Positions 49,871 to 63,679 of a stretch of 64,000 nucleotides of DNA are shown piece after piece. Numbering within the stretch: the stretch's first letter is position 1; every line of letters starts with the position of its first letter. The notes beneath the pieces were generated by a model. That model made no database searches. It was not told the DNA's origin and worked only from the letters and a program-made list of their open reading frames with translations. Both the position numbers and the translations under genes were made by a program. Source of the DNA: Serilophus lunatus (lineage: Eukaryota; Chordata; Aves; Passeriformes; Eurylaimidae); assembly GCA_013399895.1 (NCBI GenBank), contig VXBA01000893.1, positions 61,713-125,712 of the forward strand, written 5' to 3'.

Positions 49871-52800
49871 CCCAAGTTACCCTTTTAAAGAAAAAACACT
49901 TTCTCCTGAGCTCCAAGGAAGACCTTTAAACCAACCTATACAGCTGTATGCTCCAAATGCACAAACATTGCCCAAAACCCACAAGGCAATGAGATCTCGC
50001 AGACTTGACATCAGGAGCTACCAGGTAGCAGCACTTCCACCCGGAGGTGTCCAGGGGACACCCTCTGGATGCACCTTCCACCTCAGGCTACAAACTCCTC
50101 TACTGCAGCACATACCAAACAAGCCACACGTTAACAAGTCCCAAACAGCAGGGTGAAGAGCTCTTCTTCTTTCCATCAAATATCCCTACACTAGGGGCTA
50201 TTCCTCAATGGGTAACCTTGGGCATCCCAGAAAGGGCCAGACATGCAAGCACACACCTCTAAGATGAAGCAGCCCTTCAGAGAGATGCAGCTCCCTCCCG
50301 TCCTCTAACCCTGTTCAAATATTAGCATAGGGAATTTATCTTGTTCTACAATTAGACAAGCACTGAAATATTCAGCAAAGTCAAAACCGACAAGAAGACC
50401 GTGATGAAAAAGGAAAGAGTCTGGGGCTACAGTGCGTTTTTTGATTACACATTCCTCACACTGTCAAATCCACAGCTCTTAATAGCTTTACTCCCTCTTC
50501 CAAACCTCAGCCTGCAGATCCAGAAAGGTGTCCAAGTGGGGTGGAGAAGTGCTGGTCTCTCCAAAAGCCTCTTTAGCCCCACCAGTGCTGCAGCACTACT
50601 GCCTCCAGAGGAGTACCAGTGGTCCCTGCTGGAGAGGGCCGTCCCGATGCCCACGGAGCAGGGATGCTACGCCCCGAGGAGACTCAGGGATAATCCCAGT
50701 GGTGAAAGACATGCGGAGCCAGGGCTGCTGTCACAAACCATCTCCTTCTGCATCCACATGGCAGCCGAGGGCCAGGGCTGCCCTTTGGCTGGAGAGGTTG
50801 CTCACACCAGGGAAACATCCCTCTGCTCCAGCTCTGATTCTTAATCTCCTCCCCAAGCATCTGCTGCTGACCACTGCCAGACACAGGGGAACCCAGCCGT
50901 TCTGTTCCCAACCAAGCCCTCGAAGCCTTTAGAGATCCTGTTACTATTTATGAAAATAGGGTCAGGATCCTGCTGTCACAGCTCCTTCCTGAGCTGCAGC
51001 GTCACCCATGCTGTGGCGGCAGCTCTGGGGAAGCCCTCAGCAATGTGACCGCTGGGACTTGATGATGGACAGGCTCTGAGTCCCAGCTACTATCCTCACC
51101 CCGGAGTAAAATCAACCTCCCCTTCACCCGGGCGTCCTTGTGCCCACCTCCCTGGGCAAGCATATCTTCTAGTTCCACACACGCTGCAGCCACCAGGCCC
51201 TCCTGTGGGCCGTGGCCACCACAGCCCTACTTTGCTATACCACTACACCAGAGCCATGGCTGAACAACTGCAGCCCCACACAGCGGTGTCCAGCTGATAC
51301 CACAGTCCCCACCCCTACAGTTCTGTGCTTCTCCCCTCATTCAACAACAACAGGGGAAGCAATGGACAAGGAGGGCAGTGGCATCCTACAGTGCTGGAGC
51401 TGGACTGGGCACTGTCCTGAACGGGAAGGGGATCATGTAGCCAGGTTGTCCCATCAGCTCTGGGCTCAGCATGCAGCAGGGTTCACAAGACAGCGAGGTG
51501 CTTTCCTTCACCCTAAACATGGAGCCTGCCCACCAATACATCCTGCCATTGCCAAATCCTCTTCCCCAGGAATTCATAACTGGATTCAGACATTCCCAGC
51601 CTGTTACTTATTTCAATGCTTTCAGCTCTCTTAAGTACAGGGACATCCTGTCTTAAACCTACTGAGCCTCATGCCAAAAGGACATCTGCTTGGAAGGTGG
51701 CCCCTCTGGCTGACCCGGCCCTGGAGGGCTGCCTTCCCGTCTCAGCAAGATCCCAAGCATACCCTTGCACCCACAAAGCAGAGCCAGCTCACAGCACAGC
51801 CAGGAGCATAAAAAGCTGCGTGAGCAAACCACAGCTCCTATTCGTACTTCAGAAGCTTTGCAAGATTTTTAGACCTTGGAAACATTTTCCTTTTACTCAA
51901 GGCATTTTTAGGTTAATGGTTCATCAAACCGCACAGTCCAGGAAACCTTGGTGTGGCTGACCAGTGTGTGGGTGTGGGGAAGGGTGGGGAAAAAAGCCCC
52001 TCTTGGGCATCAGGCCTTCCCACAGTGCTTGCACCACAGGCTCTGATCTAATCTAGGAGCCATCAGAAAAAGGCCAAAAACCAAGCAGGCAGGCAAAGGA
52101 AAACCTCACCACTGCCCTGTGCCTCCTTGAATTACAAGGGATGCATGGTTCATGGAAAGCATCAATCTCCCATTCAGGATGCTCTCCAAAACACAGCGTT
52201 CCCATGCGAGGAGCAGCCATGCCCGCTAAGCCCCTCTGCAAATCCCCAGAGAAGTGCTGGGTGGCACCAGCAGTGCCGGGTAATGACACCACTGTTGGCT
52301 GAGCGAACACGCAACATCTGAACTCTCTGCTCACCCAGGGGCAGGTCTCCGCTGTAACACACTGCTTCCCTGCACCGATCTCATTGGGCTCTGTCCTTTT
52401 TGCCTAAGTCTTGTTTTACATGTGTCACTCAAGTGCAAAAAGGTAAAAAATTATTGGTGTTTTTGGAACAAATCTCTGGTACCCAGAAGCTCATCCTCCT
52501 TGAAAAATTAGTGCTTTCAAGCCGAAGTCCAAAATTTGGACAATCCCCATTAAGTCACTCTCCCACATCTCTCCTTTCTATAATGAAAGTCAAGGAGTTG
52601 AGCCATAACTAAGAACAACTAATCATACTTGCTCTTTCCACAGGTCCACAGGTCTTCCTTCACTCATGTCCACAAGTGGGAGGTGGCCAGTAACAATCTT
52701 TTCCCAAATAAAAAGTAATTTCCAAACTGGGAAGCAATTATTTGCTCCTAGTACACTACACCTCATGTGCATGGGAACAGCACGACCTTGCCAATTCCCT

Positions 52801-55099
52801 CCTCATCCACCCTGACCGTAAGGCAGCAGAGAGCAAGGATGTGTGCTGCTCTCCAGCAGCTGTTAGGTGACATGGTTTCAGAAGCCACTGTCCTCGCACC
52901 ATAGAAGGCTGTAGGCAGGTTTTAGCAGCAAGGTGCTGTGTCTCAGCTCTAAAACCAGCAACCTCATAAACCACTGTCTGAACATATTCCTGCATCTCAA
53001 AAAAACTGGCTAATCTCAAACTCACCTGAGGGGGGTTAGCCAAAGAACCTGAATTTTATGTAGTGGGATGGGGTCCATGAAGTCAAAGCAGACTTGGTCT
53101 GCTTTCATGAGAAGTAAGAGATGGAGACAGCTCTAGGAAGGGGAGGTAACATGCCATTTCTCTGTCATCCAGGAGGCTCTGGAAGAGAACAACAGGGCTA
53201 AGCTTCATTCTAGTCTGCACTATTTCAGAGGGCGTAGCTTAAAAGTACTCCAAGGCCCACTGCTCGTTCTTAAGTCATCCTCACAAGCTCTTGCTTTGTG
53301 CCTGTTGTTGGTGAGTAATATTTTCCACAGTGGACAGCAGCCAAGCAGAAGCAGGACACCAGAAGCCACCAGAGTTCATTATCATGCCCCGCCACACACT
53401 GGTTGCAGTTCCTCTCCATCAAAACATTCAAGAGCTTTTGAGGTCCAACTTCATCATGAGCCAAAGGAGCAGAAGAGGACACTCCACGGTTCCATTCATC
53501 ACCTTCCTGAGAACCTACCTGCTTAAAACAGGCACACCTTCCTCACTCATTTTCCAGTCTCCAGAAGTCATCTCCAAACACAACAGGACGCCAAGCAAGG
53601 TCAAGCAACACGGTAGAAGCCTACAAGAGAAGGTGGTCAGGGACGACACAAAGGCTGGAACCCTCTGAGTGGGCTAAAAGCATCTGTCAGTGATGCCAGT
53701 CGATCTCAAAGACAGACAACATGCTGAGACCCTCAGTTTCTCAGTCCAAGTCTTCAGAGAACTCAGCTGATCTCAACAACTTCCCAACACACCATGACAA
53801 CATTTCCAAGTGAAATGTACAGCCTGATTTTGCAACTCGCAGGCCAGATACCCCTTGTTTTAGCAAGTATATCAAATACGGCAAGTCCACAGCTTATGGA
53901 ACAAGTAAGGTAGGCTTAAAAGAGGGGAGACTCAAGAGGGAGAAGATACTTCCCACAGGAAAAAAAGAAGTCACTTTTGCCTCAAAACATAACAGACGCA
54001 GGGGACAAATTAAAAAGGGAAACCATAAAATGCTTGCCCAGCTCCTTTTTTTAATCCTTACATCTGCTGCTTTACAGAAAAGTTTAATCTACTGTGTATA
54101 ATTAGATATATGTTCCATGATTCTATTCTACACAGATTTCTTTGAGAATTATCTGTACAGTTTTTAACCCCCAAACTGAACCAAAAGCTGCAGTTAGATC
54201 ACTGCCTCACTCAAAGTTCTTAGAGGTGCTGCAATGTCAACAGGTGAAGTTGCAGCCCGTGGTCCGCAGACCTGTGCAAGGAAGGCAGCAAGAACACACC
54301 AGCTTATTGCTGCTCACCTTCAATTCCAGGAACACTTAAAGGCTATACAGCATCCCCTGGCTACTCTGCAGATCCAATACTCAGGGAACACACTACATCA
54401 CAGTGAGCTCAGTATAAAGCCCACTAGATTTCCCAGAACAGCCCCATACTCATCCTTGCTCAACTCCTCCTGCTATTTGCCAGAAGACGGAAGCTTGGTT
54501 GGGTTTTCTTGATCAATTAAAGTGTTGTTTCCTCAGAGATGGGAAACACGATAGAGATAGAAGGCCACCAATTCCAGTATCAAAAATCCAGCATGCCAAA
54601 GAGATACTGCTATTGACCTTAGGAAGCTCCAAGAGCAGCAGGCCCAGGACATGAACATGACCCAGGCAGCCAGCAGCCAGCCAATATGAGTAGGAGAAAG
54701 TGGAGACCAGGCAAAGAGGATGCTCTCAACTTGCAATCACTGCCCCATACTAATCATTTGGCATAAAGAAGACCTCAAACTCATGAAAGGTCATGGTACA
54801 TCTCCTGAAACCCTAGAATCCACCCATCTGATACCATCATATTTTGTAATTAAGCACTTAAAATGTGCACAAGAATGGAAGGAAACTGTTTCCACTTATA
54901 AGGGAAGGACCAACAACCCCATGCTTTACTAGGGCAGGGAAAAGAGCATCATTGACTGCAAGGCACCCAAACATGCATCCCATTCCCCAGAGGACCCACA
55001 GTGAGCATGCCTGGGAGAAGCTGATGGGCCAGTGTCTCCACCAACCGTAAGAAAAATCAAGGAGATAAGTAACACTAGACATCCACCAGCCGAGCTAAG
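49871..55099. other. Non-coding DNA
   Basis: No recognisable gene. Open frames reach 147 codons (50401-50844) and 140 codons (51212-51634), both Pro/Ser/Leu-rich and without motifs. I see no transposon remnants or microsatellites of note. Confidence 0.65.
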
Positions 55100-55780
55100 A
55101 GGATGAAGCATTTCTCTGGAAACAATCGGGCTCTCTAATAACAGGGCTGCAGCAGCAGTGTGAAAGGGAGGGAGGAGGAGCAGGCGGGGAGAAAGGGACT
55201 AGCTGGATATTTATCCCATCCTCATCTTTGTGTTATCAGTACCCCCGTATCAGCATTGTTCAAAATGGCTGCTTAGATGGTTGCCAGCAGCAACAACAGA
55301 ATCGGTCCATCTGCTGGCATTCTCCTTAATCTATCTCAAACACTCTTCTTTTTAAATGCACACTGGGGAAAGAAGAGGGGGAAAAAAAGTCTGCCTTGTA
55401 CAAAGAAACAGAATCCTCCTATAACAGAGCCTTTTAACTAGATTTTATGCCACCCCTGTTTCCAGGACACACAGACAAAAGTTAATTTTCCGATAAAAGA
55501 ACCAGTGTAAGGTGCTTTTTTGTTATGAGATCAGAAAGCAAATGGAATTTGAATTGTCTGCAGTGGCATGTATCTGACAAAGATTAATTTAAACAGATAT
55601 TGTCTCTGAAACCAAAGTCCATTGAGCAGCTTCACAGCCTATCAACCATGCGAAAGCAGCTCCTTAGCAGCACTGCTGACTCCACCACTTTCTTTAAAAA
55701 TGGCTTAACCTATTTCTTGTAAGATAAAAGGTCATATATAGTTCTATTTTACAAACCCATAATAGCCAAAGCCACACCAA
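55100..55780. promoter_or_regulatory. Candidate conserved non-coding element
   Basis: Repeat-free block with TCTCTAATAACAGG, GGATATTTATCCC (near-palindromic), TGTGTTATCAGTAC, AAAATGGCTGC (YY1-like) and GATTAATTTAAACAG. Composition is distinct from both flanks. A developmental enhancer is the likeliest reading. Confidence 0.36.
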
Positions 55781-56278
55781 GGGAGGACAATCGGGAGAAA
55801 ATAATAACGGGGGGGGATTTCCTCCCCCTTCACAGACAGATGCTCGACACTTGCTGGGTATTTTTCAAAGCATGCTGGTAGCGAGCGGCTGCAGCGCCAC
55901 CGAAATGTTTCGACACCCTTAGAATAGAATAAAAACCCCAGGGCCTCTGCAGGTCACTGCTGCAGGATGGAGAAGCCCACCCTGGGGTAGAGATGCTTCA
56001 ACAGGACAGCTCATTGCCAATGGCACAGGATACTTCCTTTGCTAGGGTGTGAAGCAATAAGGACGCAGGGACAAGCGCAGTGGTTCCAGCTCCCTTGGTC
56101 CCTGGGCCAAGCAGGCAGGGGTAGGCATGAAGGGAGACCCATTGCTTCCTGAGTGCTCACTCAGCCCCCAAGCCCTCTCTGAAGACTGGGGTATTATTTC
56201 TCCTTTTAATCACAAGAAACAGATCTGTGCATGCCATCAGCGGGCTGTGCGGATGGAGACAGCTGCTCAGACTTCAAT

Positions 56279-56315
<37 letters not shown>

Positions 56316-56469
56316 GGGGGAAAAAAAAGCAGCAGCAAACCAAATCCTGCAATTTCTTCCCTTTTTATTTCCAGTTTATACAGAACACCACAGGGAAAAT
56401 GCTACCAGACAGTTTCAGAGCATTTGATATAGCAACGACCCAGCTTTGGGAAAAGAACGAAGGAGAAGC
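55781..56469. other. Non-coding DNA with G-run and CA microsatellite
   Basis: Contains a G8 run at 55809-55816 and the (AC)n array at 56282-56312. Three overlapping open frames across the array are artefacts of its repeat phase. No gene is seen. Confidence 0.7.
56282..56312. repeat. (AC)15 microsatellite
   Basis: A perfect dinucleotide array of 31 bp followed by a G-run and A8. It is likely to be length-polymorphic. Confidence 0.97.
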
Positions 56470-57720
56470 AAAATAAAAGATGACAGCCAAAAGCACTTTT
56501 AATATAGTTTCAGTACTTTCAAGAGAAAGCTTCTGTACACAGAGCAGCCAATGAACTGTTACCAAAATAAACACAACTGGCTTTAAAAAAAATTAAAAAT
56601 GTCTTTCTGATGATAAAAAAAAAAATCAAAAAAGATGAGAACTAGTGAGCAAGACAGAAAATACATTTATTTTTCATCCTTCAGACACACTTCTTTTAAT
56701 TTGGCATCCAAAGCCATTGTAGTTCATTAATGCAAATTTTATTTATCTCAGGAACCCATTTGTTGCTCTGCCACCCCTTTGACAGGGCACTCATCTTCAT
56801 CAAGGCAGCTGCACAGCCATGGCACAGCACACAGCATCTCCTGCCACCCCTGCCTTTAAAAACCACATAGCACCAGTCCTGAGCAGTCACCAACATGCCA
56901 GGGCTTCTGGTCAGCATCCAGAGCAGGGCACAGCCTGTCCTGACCTTGCCAAGGTCCCAGACACCAAGCCTTCGGCGTTCCCACGGGGAATCCCTCTGCG
57001 CCGGCAGCTGCAGGGCACGGGCACTGTCTCCAGGTGCAAAGCCAGCAGCCAGGCAGATACCACGCCGCATCCTGCTGAGCGAACCTCAATACTGATTAGT
57101 GGCCCCGGTCAAACGAGCTGGGTGGGGTAGGTGCAGGCAGCTCATTACGGGCATCAGCGACAAGCGGGGCATTGCAAGGGGGACATACACATCCCCCCCC
57201 CTCTGCTGCTTTAACCCGGAGCGGCAGCAGCAGCACATTTGCAGACAACAAGCTGGACCAACACGTCCACATGCAACCCTTCCAAGCTGGCATCCCGGCA
57301 GATCTGCCTCCTAAGCACATTTGTGGCTTTGTTTTTAATGAGGGGAGAAAAAAAAAAAAAATCCCTGGCAACACGCACCTACAATGCGACAAGTAAAAGC
57401 CCAGGATTTTATTAATTTGTGCATTACTTTAAATGCACCATTTTACAGAGACTAACCCCAATCCTGTATAAAATCCTAAGCCGTAAGCTTGAGACAAAAA
57501 AGCAAATGCTCTTAAAATGCAGCACTAGAAAATCCATTTGGAGAGAAATGTGATGGTGTCGTGAACAGGTGAATCCTCCGCATTTAATAAAACACACCCA
57601 CCACACCAACCGAGTGGAATCAACTCATATTCAAACACTAGGATTAAAAAAAAGCTTTTGAAAAATTGAATTTTCATTTCTGGGATATTTCACTGTAAAA
57701 CAATGAAGATGCTTTCCCCT
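56470..57720. promoter_or_regulatory. AT-rich candidate elements flanking a GC-richer centre
   Basis: 56470-56760 and 57380-57720 are AT-rich with cores such as TTCATTAATGCAAATTTTATTTATC (POU/HOX-like), TTTTATTAATTTGTGCATTAC and CATTTAATAAAAC. The intervening 56760-57300 is GC-moderate without recognisable coding sequence. A14 lies at 57348-57361. The two AT-rich parts are candidate enhancers. Confidence 0.32.
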
Positions 57721-59020
57721 ACCCACATCTCCTAAGAAGGAGTTTTGCAGGACCTGTGCCTCTGTGAGATGTTACCATGTCTTTTCCCAACTTCTGTTGC
57801 AAAGGCACAAGAAGCCAGAAGTCAAGCCCATACATCAAACCCTTGTAAACACCGGGCAAGAAATGAAGCAGTGCTCAGCACTGCTCTCCTGAGTGTGCAG
57901 GAGAGCATCTCCAGGGCCTTGGCTGCTCTGTGAGCAGGCAGGGAGAGCTCCCCACCATCACCCCACATCCTGGCTCCAGAAGGTAGATTTGTCTTATGGC
58001 ACTTACTAGCACAGCCAAGGTTTGGTGTCTTTGAGTTTTTATTTTCATTGGAAAACAGATCAGTTTGTACTGATGCCGAAGAACGCCGAGACTCAGCAGA
58101 GACAGGAACCAGTTACCCAAAGGAGTTGATTTCTTTCCCTTCTCTCATCCCCAGAAGACGAAGAACGTGATAATTTCATGACATAACCTCTTAAGGACAG
58201 CATCAAACATATAGTAGGACATACCAAAAGTTCATTTTAACACCCAGAAGGTAGCTACTCCACGCCTCCACCTCCTTGCAAAATAAAGTCACCAGCACCA
58301 GTCACAGGTGGGAAGATTGATGAAGAAACGCATTCGACCATCACCTGCCTCCTGCTGAGCAAAGTCAGGAGATGATCTCAGCACCCACCTCCCCAGGCCT
58401 CCTCCACCACCCCACCAGAAGAAACAAGCCTCACAAAGAGATAGTGCAGCAAGCAAAGGCTCCTTCCCCAATGCCCCACCCAGGATGCTACACAGGGTCA
58501 GCTCCTCAAAGAGCATCAAGACACCAAACTCAAAGCCTCACACTCGTAGAAGAGACAGCACCACCCCCACATATCCAGAAGAAAAGTCACCCGCTTCAAG
58601 CACAAAGTATCACCATGCAGCAACAAGCCCTAGCCTTGCGCTGAAAATCCACAGGCATGGCTGCTCTGCATCGGTGAAGAGATGCTATTGCTCCTTCCAA
58701 AAACACCACTAAGGTCCACATCTGCAAAAGCTGCCCCAGCCTCAGGAGCACCAGGGGAAAACCAGCATCACTAAACACTGACCTATCCGTGCCACCTAAG
58801 TGTAAAACCCTTGAAAAATAAATGCAAGCACAAGGTTGGCCATGCCATTCATCTGAGATAACCCCAGAGGGGAGCAGGTCTCCTGGTGGGAAACCAGAGC
58901 AGGACATAACCCCAGAACCACTAAGGACTCTCCTCCACAGACCAGGTCATCCTCCAGGCTCAGGTTCCCATATACACCAAGGAAACACATAAGCCAAAAA
59001 ACTCTCTTCCATCCTAACAA
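57721..59020. other. Non-coding DNA
   Basis: No recognisable gene or repeat. Open frames are 103 codons or fewer. Strong A+C bias on the + strand. Confidence 0.65.
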
Positions 59021-61440
59021 TACCAAGCTTATTCTTTTTAATATATATATTTCTAAACAAAATTAAAAGCTGACACACCAGAAGACAATTCACAGCTGAA
59101 TGTGACTTTACAGAACTCTTGGATACACAAGCTCATTTAAGCTTTCCAAAAGTCCTATCTGAGGTTAGAGGGACTAATCATAAAACATCCGACATCAAAG
59201 CGAGCGTCAAATAACAGCAAAGCACATTCCCTTGCACAAAGCTTCAAAAACAAAGCAAGCAGGCACATGTGGTTTATGTTATTGCAGTTTTAGCAGTTAA
59301 AGATTTCCTAAAATATTCCCTCTAGATGTGAGCAAAATTAAAATCAGCTGTGAATGACGCCCAACTTGGAAGTGGAGAAAACCAGCCTCTCACCTGGGCT
59401 AAGCTTTATAAAGCACAGGTGAGCTGAGAACAATCTCCTATGGCCTGCCCAAATGAGAAATCGGGACATGTCCCACTCCCTCTGAGTAACATTTCAAACC
59501 TATTTATTCTCAAAGCCAAAACTAAGTATTTTATTTCTCATGCTTCATTTTTCCAGTTTCTAGTCTCTTTAAGCTAGCATTGTTTAATTAACCACCTAGA
59601 AAGACATCCCAGACTCAGAGGGTTTGTTTATGCTCTAAAAAAAAAAAAAGCCAATAAATAAATCTGCTTAAAATAAAAGGTTAAAATTCCAGCTGTCATC
59701 CTAGCTCTCCCTGCACAACCAGCAAGAAACTCTGGTGGTTTTCATCATCTCCTATTTCAGTTTCTGTAATACAGTCCAGAACACACTCAAGAAATATTTC
59801 ACCTATGAGGGAACAACAATAAACAGATCGTAAGTTTTAACGCCTAATAATACTTTGTTTTAATTATATATGTTAAGAAAAAAATAATTAGAAACCTGAA
59901 GTCCATGATGTATATTTAAAATGCTCAACAGTTTCCATCATGATAGGACTAATGAAACTCTGCCAGCCCCTTTTATGTGGTTAAAAGTATTTTAAAATAT
60001 ATGGTAGGATAAAGTAATCTACCCATAAAGAAAAACAAAGTAAAAATTAATTAGTGATTTGGAAACATGCTGTACAACAAGCATCCCACACAAAATTAGG
60101 GATATAGAAAAATTCAACTCCCTTAGCAGCACTCTGAGACAGGACACCAGGTTTCAACCTCAAAAAACCCTTTCTCATCCCACAGTGTTCCTTCCAAACC
60201 TGCTCCTGCTGGATACAGTCATAAACCCAGACCCAGGAGGAGACCAATCTTTACACAAAACAAAAGCAACCACAATTGGCCCTAGAGAGTCCCATCAAAG
60301 TGTTTTCCCCAAAATAAACAGCTCTATAAAGCAGCACACAACTGGATATAAATTTAGACTCTGCCCCATACCACGTCACAGGGGAGGGAAACCAAATGCT
60401 TGCCTAAAAGCAAGCATTTTTAGTGGGGAAGAAAAAACAGTCTCAAAACCTAAAAGTCGTTTTGAAAAAAAAAACAACAAAAACAACTAAAAGTGGTTTC
60501 AACCACACTGGAACCCATTGGTATTTTTACCTCTTAGGCTGCATTTCAACAGGCACCATCTCAAATACACATCAACACAAGCTAAAAATTAAAATTTTAC
60601 AAAAAGCTTCCAAATCTGAACTCCTTCAACTAAAATGCATTTACAGGTATTACTTACAGGTATCAAGTCTAGCTTAACCCATGCCCAAGCAGAAACCCGT
60701 TGAAGCAGGGTTAGAAAATGCCCAGTGCCTGCACTTCCAGCATAGCCACTGGACAAGGAAACACGGGAAGGTACCCAGGACTGGCCTGCAAAGCATCAGG
60801 TAAAATATCCAGAATTAATTGCAGGTTTGAAAAAAACAGGCTTCCTTTAAATGTTTACAAAGCCAGAGCATTTTAAAGCCCTGCTTCATTGTTACTCTAA
60901 CAGCAAAAGTAAATTCTGCCTATGTACTTATGGCCGGACCGCATACCTTCCCATCAGGGCACAAAGGCTTATCTGTGAGTAAGGAGCACATACCATGTAC
61001 GTTCATAAGTGGCTGGTTACAACACAAAGCTTGATGCTTCCCCTCCTGAGGAATCATGAAACCAATGAAAAGGGAGAATTCCCCCTAAAATTGCCAGGGA
61101 CACTTGCCCACCCATCAGCATCCGTGACGAGTCCAGGGCAAACCGTATTATACCGCACTGGGGAGCGCAGGCGAGAAACATGAATTTGTTCTGCTGGATC
61201 ACAGCTTACTGTCAAAATCCACCAAAGGTCTTTTCTCTCTCCCAAAACCCAAGAGATAATAGTGTAAAAACTTTTGTTCATAAATATTTATGCGACTGAA
61301 CTTGTTAAAAATTAACCGCTGTCGTTAAAGGTTTTGTATCCTTTAGGATTCCCGGCATGCAGTGCAGTTGCATGCTTTATATTAAGCCTGGCATTTCTGC
61401 ATTCCTTTCCTGCATGCTTTTGTCATTTGTCTAAAAATTA
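59021..61440. promoter_or_regulatory. Extended AT-rich region with candidate elements
   Basis: A 2.4-kb AT-rich region with several enhancer-like cores (about 59020-59060, 59500-59600, 59840-60060, 61260-61440). It includes A-runs at 59637-59649 and 60465-60474, a 10-bp-stem hairpin at 60394-60419 and a GCATGC triplet at 61355-61417. No coding frame is convincing. Individual element boundaries cannot be set without alignment. Confidence 0.3.
60394..60419. repeat. Hairpin with 10-bp perfect stem
   Basis: aaatgcttgc (60394-60403) and gcaagcattt (60410-60419) are exact reverse complements with the 6-base loop ctaaaa. It could form a stable RNA stem-loop on either strand. It is too short for a microRNA precursor. 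Confidence 0.85.
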
Positions 61441-63679
61441 AAAGAAAAAAAACCCACACACCACACACACACAAAGACGGGATCTGTACACATAATAATA
61501 AAGCAGTTTTTAAGAAGACAAAGATGCCTGTGTTCAACATCCAAGATCTTTCTTTGAGCTGGGGGAAAAAAAAAAAAAATCAATTTAATGACTCCAGTGA
61601 GATCAGGGTTTAAGCCTCGTTTAAGTTTTACTAAGCATGAAGGAATTATTGGTTGATAATGTGGCATATATGTTTTTTTTCAGATCTGCCAGCTTTGTAA
61701 GCACGAGGGAGCCAGAGCCTGAAGCACTTTGTCCCCATAAGCACAACCCTCACCCCTCCACACCGTCTTCCATCGCCAGAAGGTCATTCCTCCTGGATTT
61801 TGTCTTTCAATTTTTCAAAGGGATTTTTCCAACCACACAAAGAAGGAATTTCACATCTGTACTATCCCTATTTTTTCACAGGTCTGAGTCAGAAACACAA
61901 CTGTATAAACATCTGATCTTTATTAGCAGCCAATCTCAACTGTGCAAACCTCAGGTCATGGAGCCGGGAGCCGGTGGTGTCCGTTAAAGGGATCCTTAGA
62001 GGGGAACAGTAGTTTTGATTTAGCACTGGAGAGCATCAAGCAAGCCAGGGTTGGGGTTTTAATTTTTTCCAAGACATAATGGTTCCCAAGTTCCTATCTT
62101 AATTGCAAACACACACACGCAGCCACAAAGTATTTGTGTCTCTGGTGGTTGGAGCTCTTCCACCTCACCTTCCAGAGGCATCTGCAGGATGGATGTGGAA
62201 AGTTGGCAGAGGACATCTCAGCTATGCCTCCTGTCCGCCTTGGATAAACACGCAGCCCTTCACAGCCTTTTGTTTGATGTAAATCCTCCTCCAGCTCAGG
62301 GCTGCAAAGGGACCGCTGTGACACAGCTTCTCTGGAGACAAAAACTGGGGTGTCTGACCCCACATCATCCATGCCACTACAGCCAAGACCTGAACCCTCC
62401 CCAGCTCTGAAGGCAAACTCCCACGGGAAGCATCCTGCACACCCCTTTTGGGCTGTAAAAACAGGACATAAATCATCCACTGACTCTGCAGCCAGCGCTT
62501 CCAGAACATGCTGCTTCATCTGAAAAGCTGATGGCTTGGAGGACAATGAGCACAAGCTCTGATTTCCAAGCTGGAGAGATGGTTTAGACCTGTCAGAGAA
62601 TACGAAACACCAGAGTCAGGATCATCCTCCCTGTTTTGTGGCTCATCCAAAGCAGCCGCGGGAAGTGCAGGGAGACGAGGCAGACGGGATGCTGGATGCC
62701 AGTGCTGGACGTGACTTTGGGATGGAACTGCTCTGCTGCGTGTCCCACTTGCACCTGACCCCAGCACTCACCCAGACCCTTCATGTAATTGGCTGAAAGC
62801 TTGTCAGAGCCACATTTCAAAAACAAATAAATTAAAAAACTAATTTAAAAGAAAATTCCTTTATAAAGAACCAGTCCTGGGTTCAGGCAACCATTAGCTC
62901 TGTCTCCCACTCCCAAACCAGCTGCTCACTGCACCCACATATTGGTGGGCAGGTCACTAAAGCACTGCTCTCAGCAAGCTATTATTTTCCCCTGTCCTCC
63001 TAATTTTAAAGTTCCTGAAGAGCTACTCTTCTCCTTCTAAAAAAACTATTTGGTTTTGAGTTCCACAGTATTTTAAACAGAATAATTAATCATCTTAACA
63101 CAGCCCTTACAAAATAATAATTCACACTAAAAAAAAAGGGTATAATCATATCCTCAGAGAAAAACCTTTTGTGCTTCAGGAATTTTCACTGCATGTCCTC
63201 AGAGGTGGGAGGAGAATTCTTCTGCTGCCTCCTATTCTCACATCTCAAATGGAAAATGTTTTGATAATGCTCTTCTGAATGTAAACTGTACCGAAAGGGA
63301 TTTTTTTCTAAGCAGCTTTTTTTCCCCCAAAAGGAAGAAGGGCTCTTTAAATAAACACAGCCTAACTACCCATTCCTTACAACAAAAACCACCCTCCCTT
63401 CACTCATTCACGCCATACCCTGGCACAAGATGAATTTACATTTCGCATTTGCAAAACAAATTCTCGCCTAATGTCATTTTAATGGGAACGCGCATTTCAA
63501 TCCCTTCCAATAACAACCAGGAGCGGCTTATTTTATGTAAAACACCCCAATTTGTTTCTCTTTAAATGTATGCGGATTTCAGACGGGGACAGGGACTAGA
63601 AGGACAGGGGAAGAGGAACATTTCCTCTCCGACAATCCACACAAAAGCCACCTGCCCATAGAAAGAAAACACGATGCCA
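61441..63679. other. Non-coding DNA upstream of the right-edge CpG region
   Basis: No recognisable gene. It contains a CA-rich run (61453-61473), A14 at 61566-61579 and AT-rich, enhancer-like DNA from about 62780 to 63560, including a SOX-like AATAACAA and GGCTTATTTTATG. Open frames of 153 codons or fewer are unconvincing. Confidence 0.6.

Noticed and set aside
56127..56476. Three overlapping open frames through the CA array
   Set aside because: A dinucleotide array is open in several frames (His-Thr repeats). This is not evidence of coding.
61637..61987. Open frame after a strong ttttttttcag acceptor (+)
   Set aside because: The only good donor nearby (CTTT|GTAAGC at about 61697) would leave a microexon. 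The 116-codon frame itself has no recognisable similarity, and the strand disagrees with the skew.
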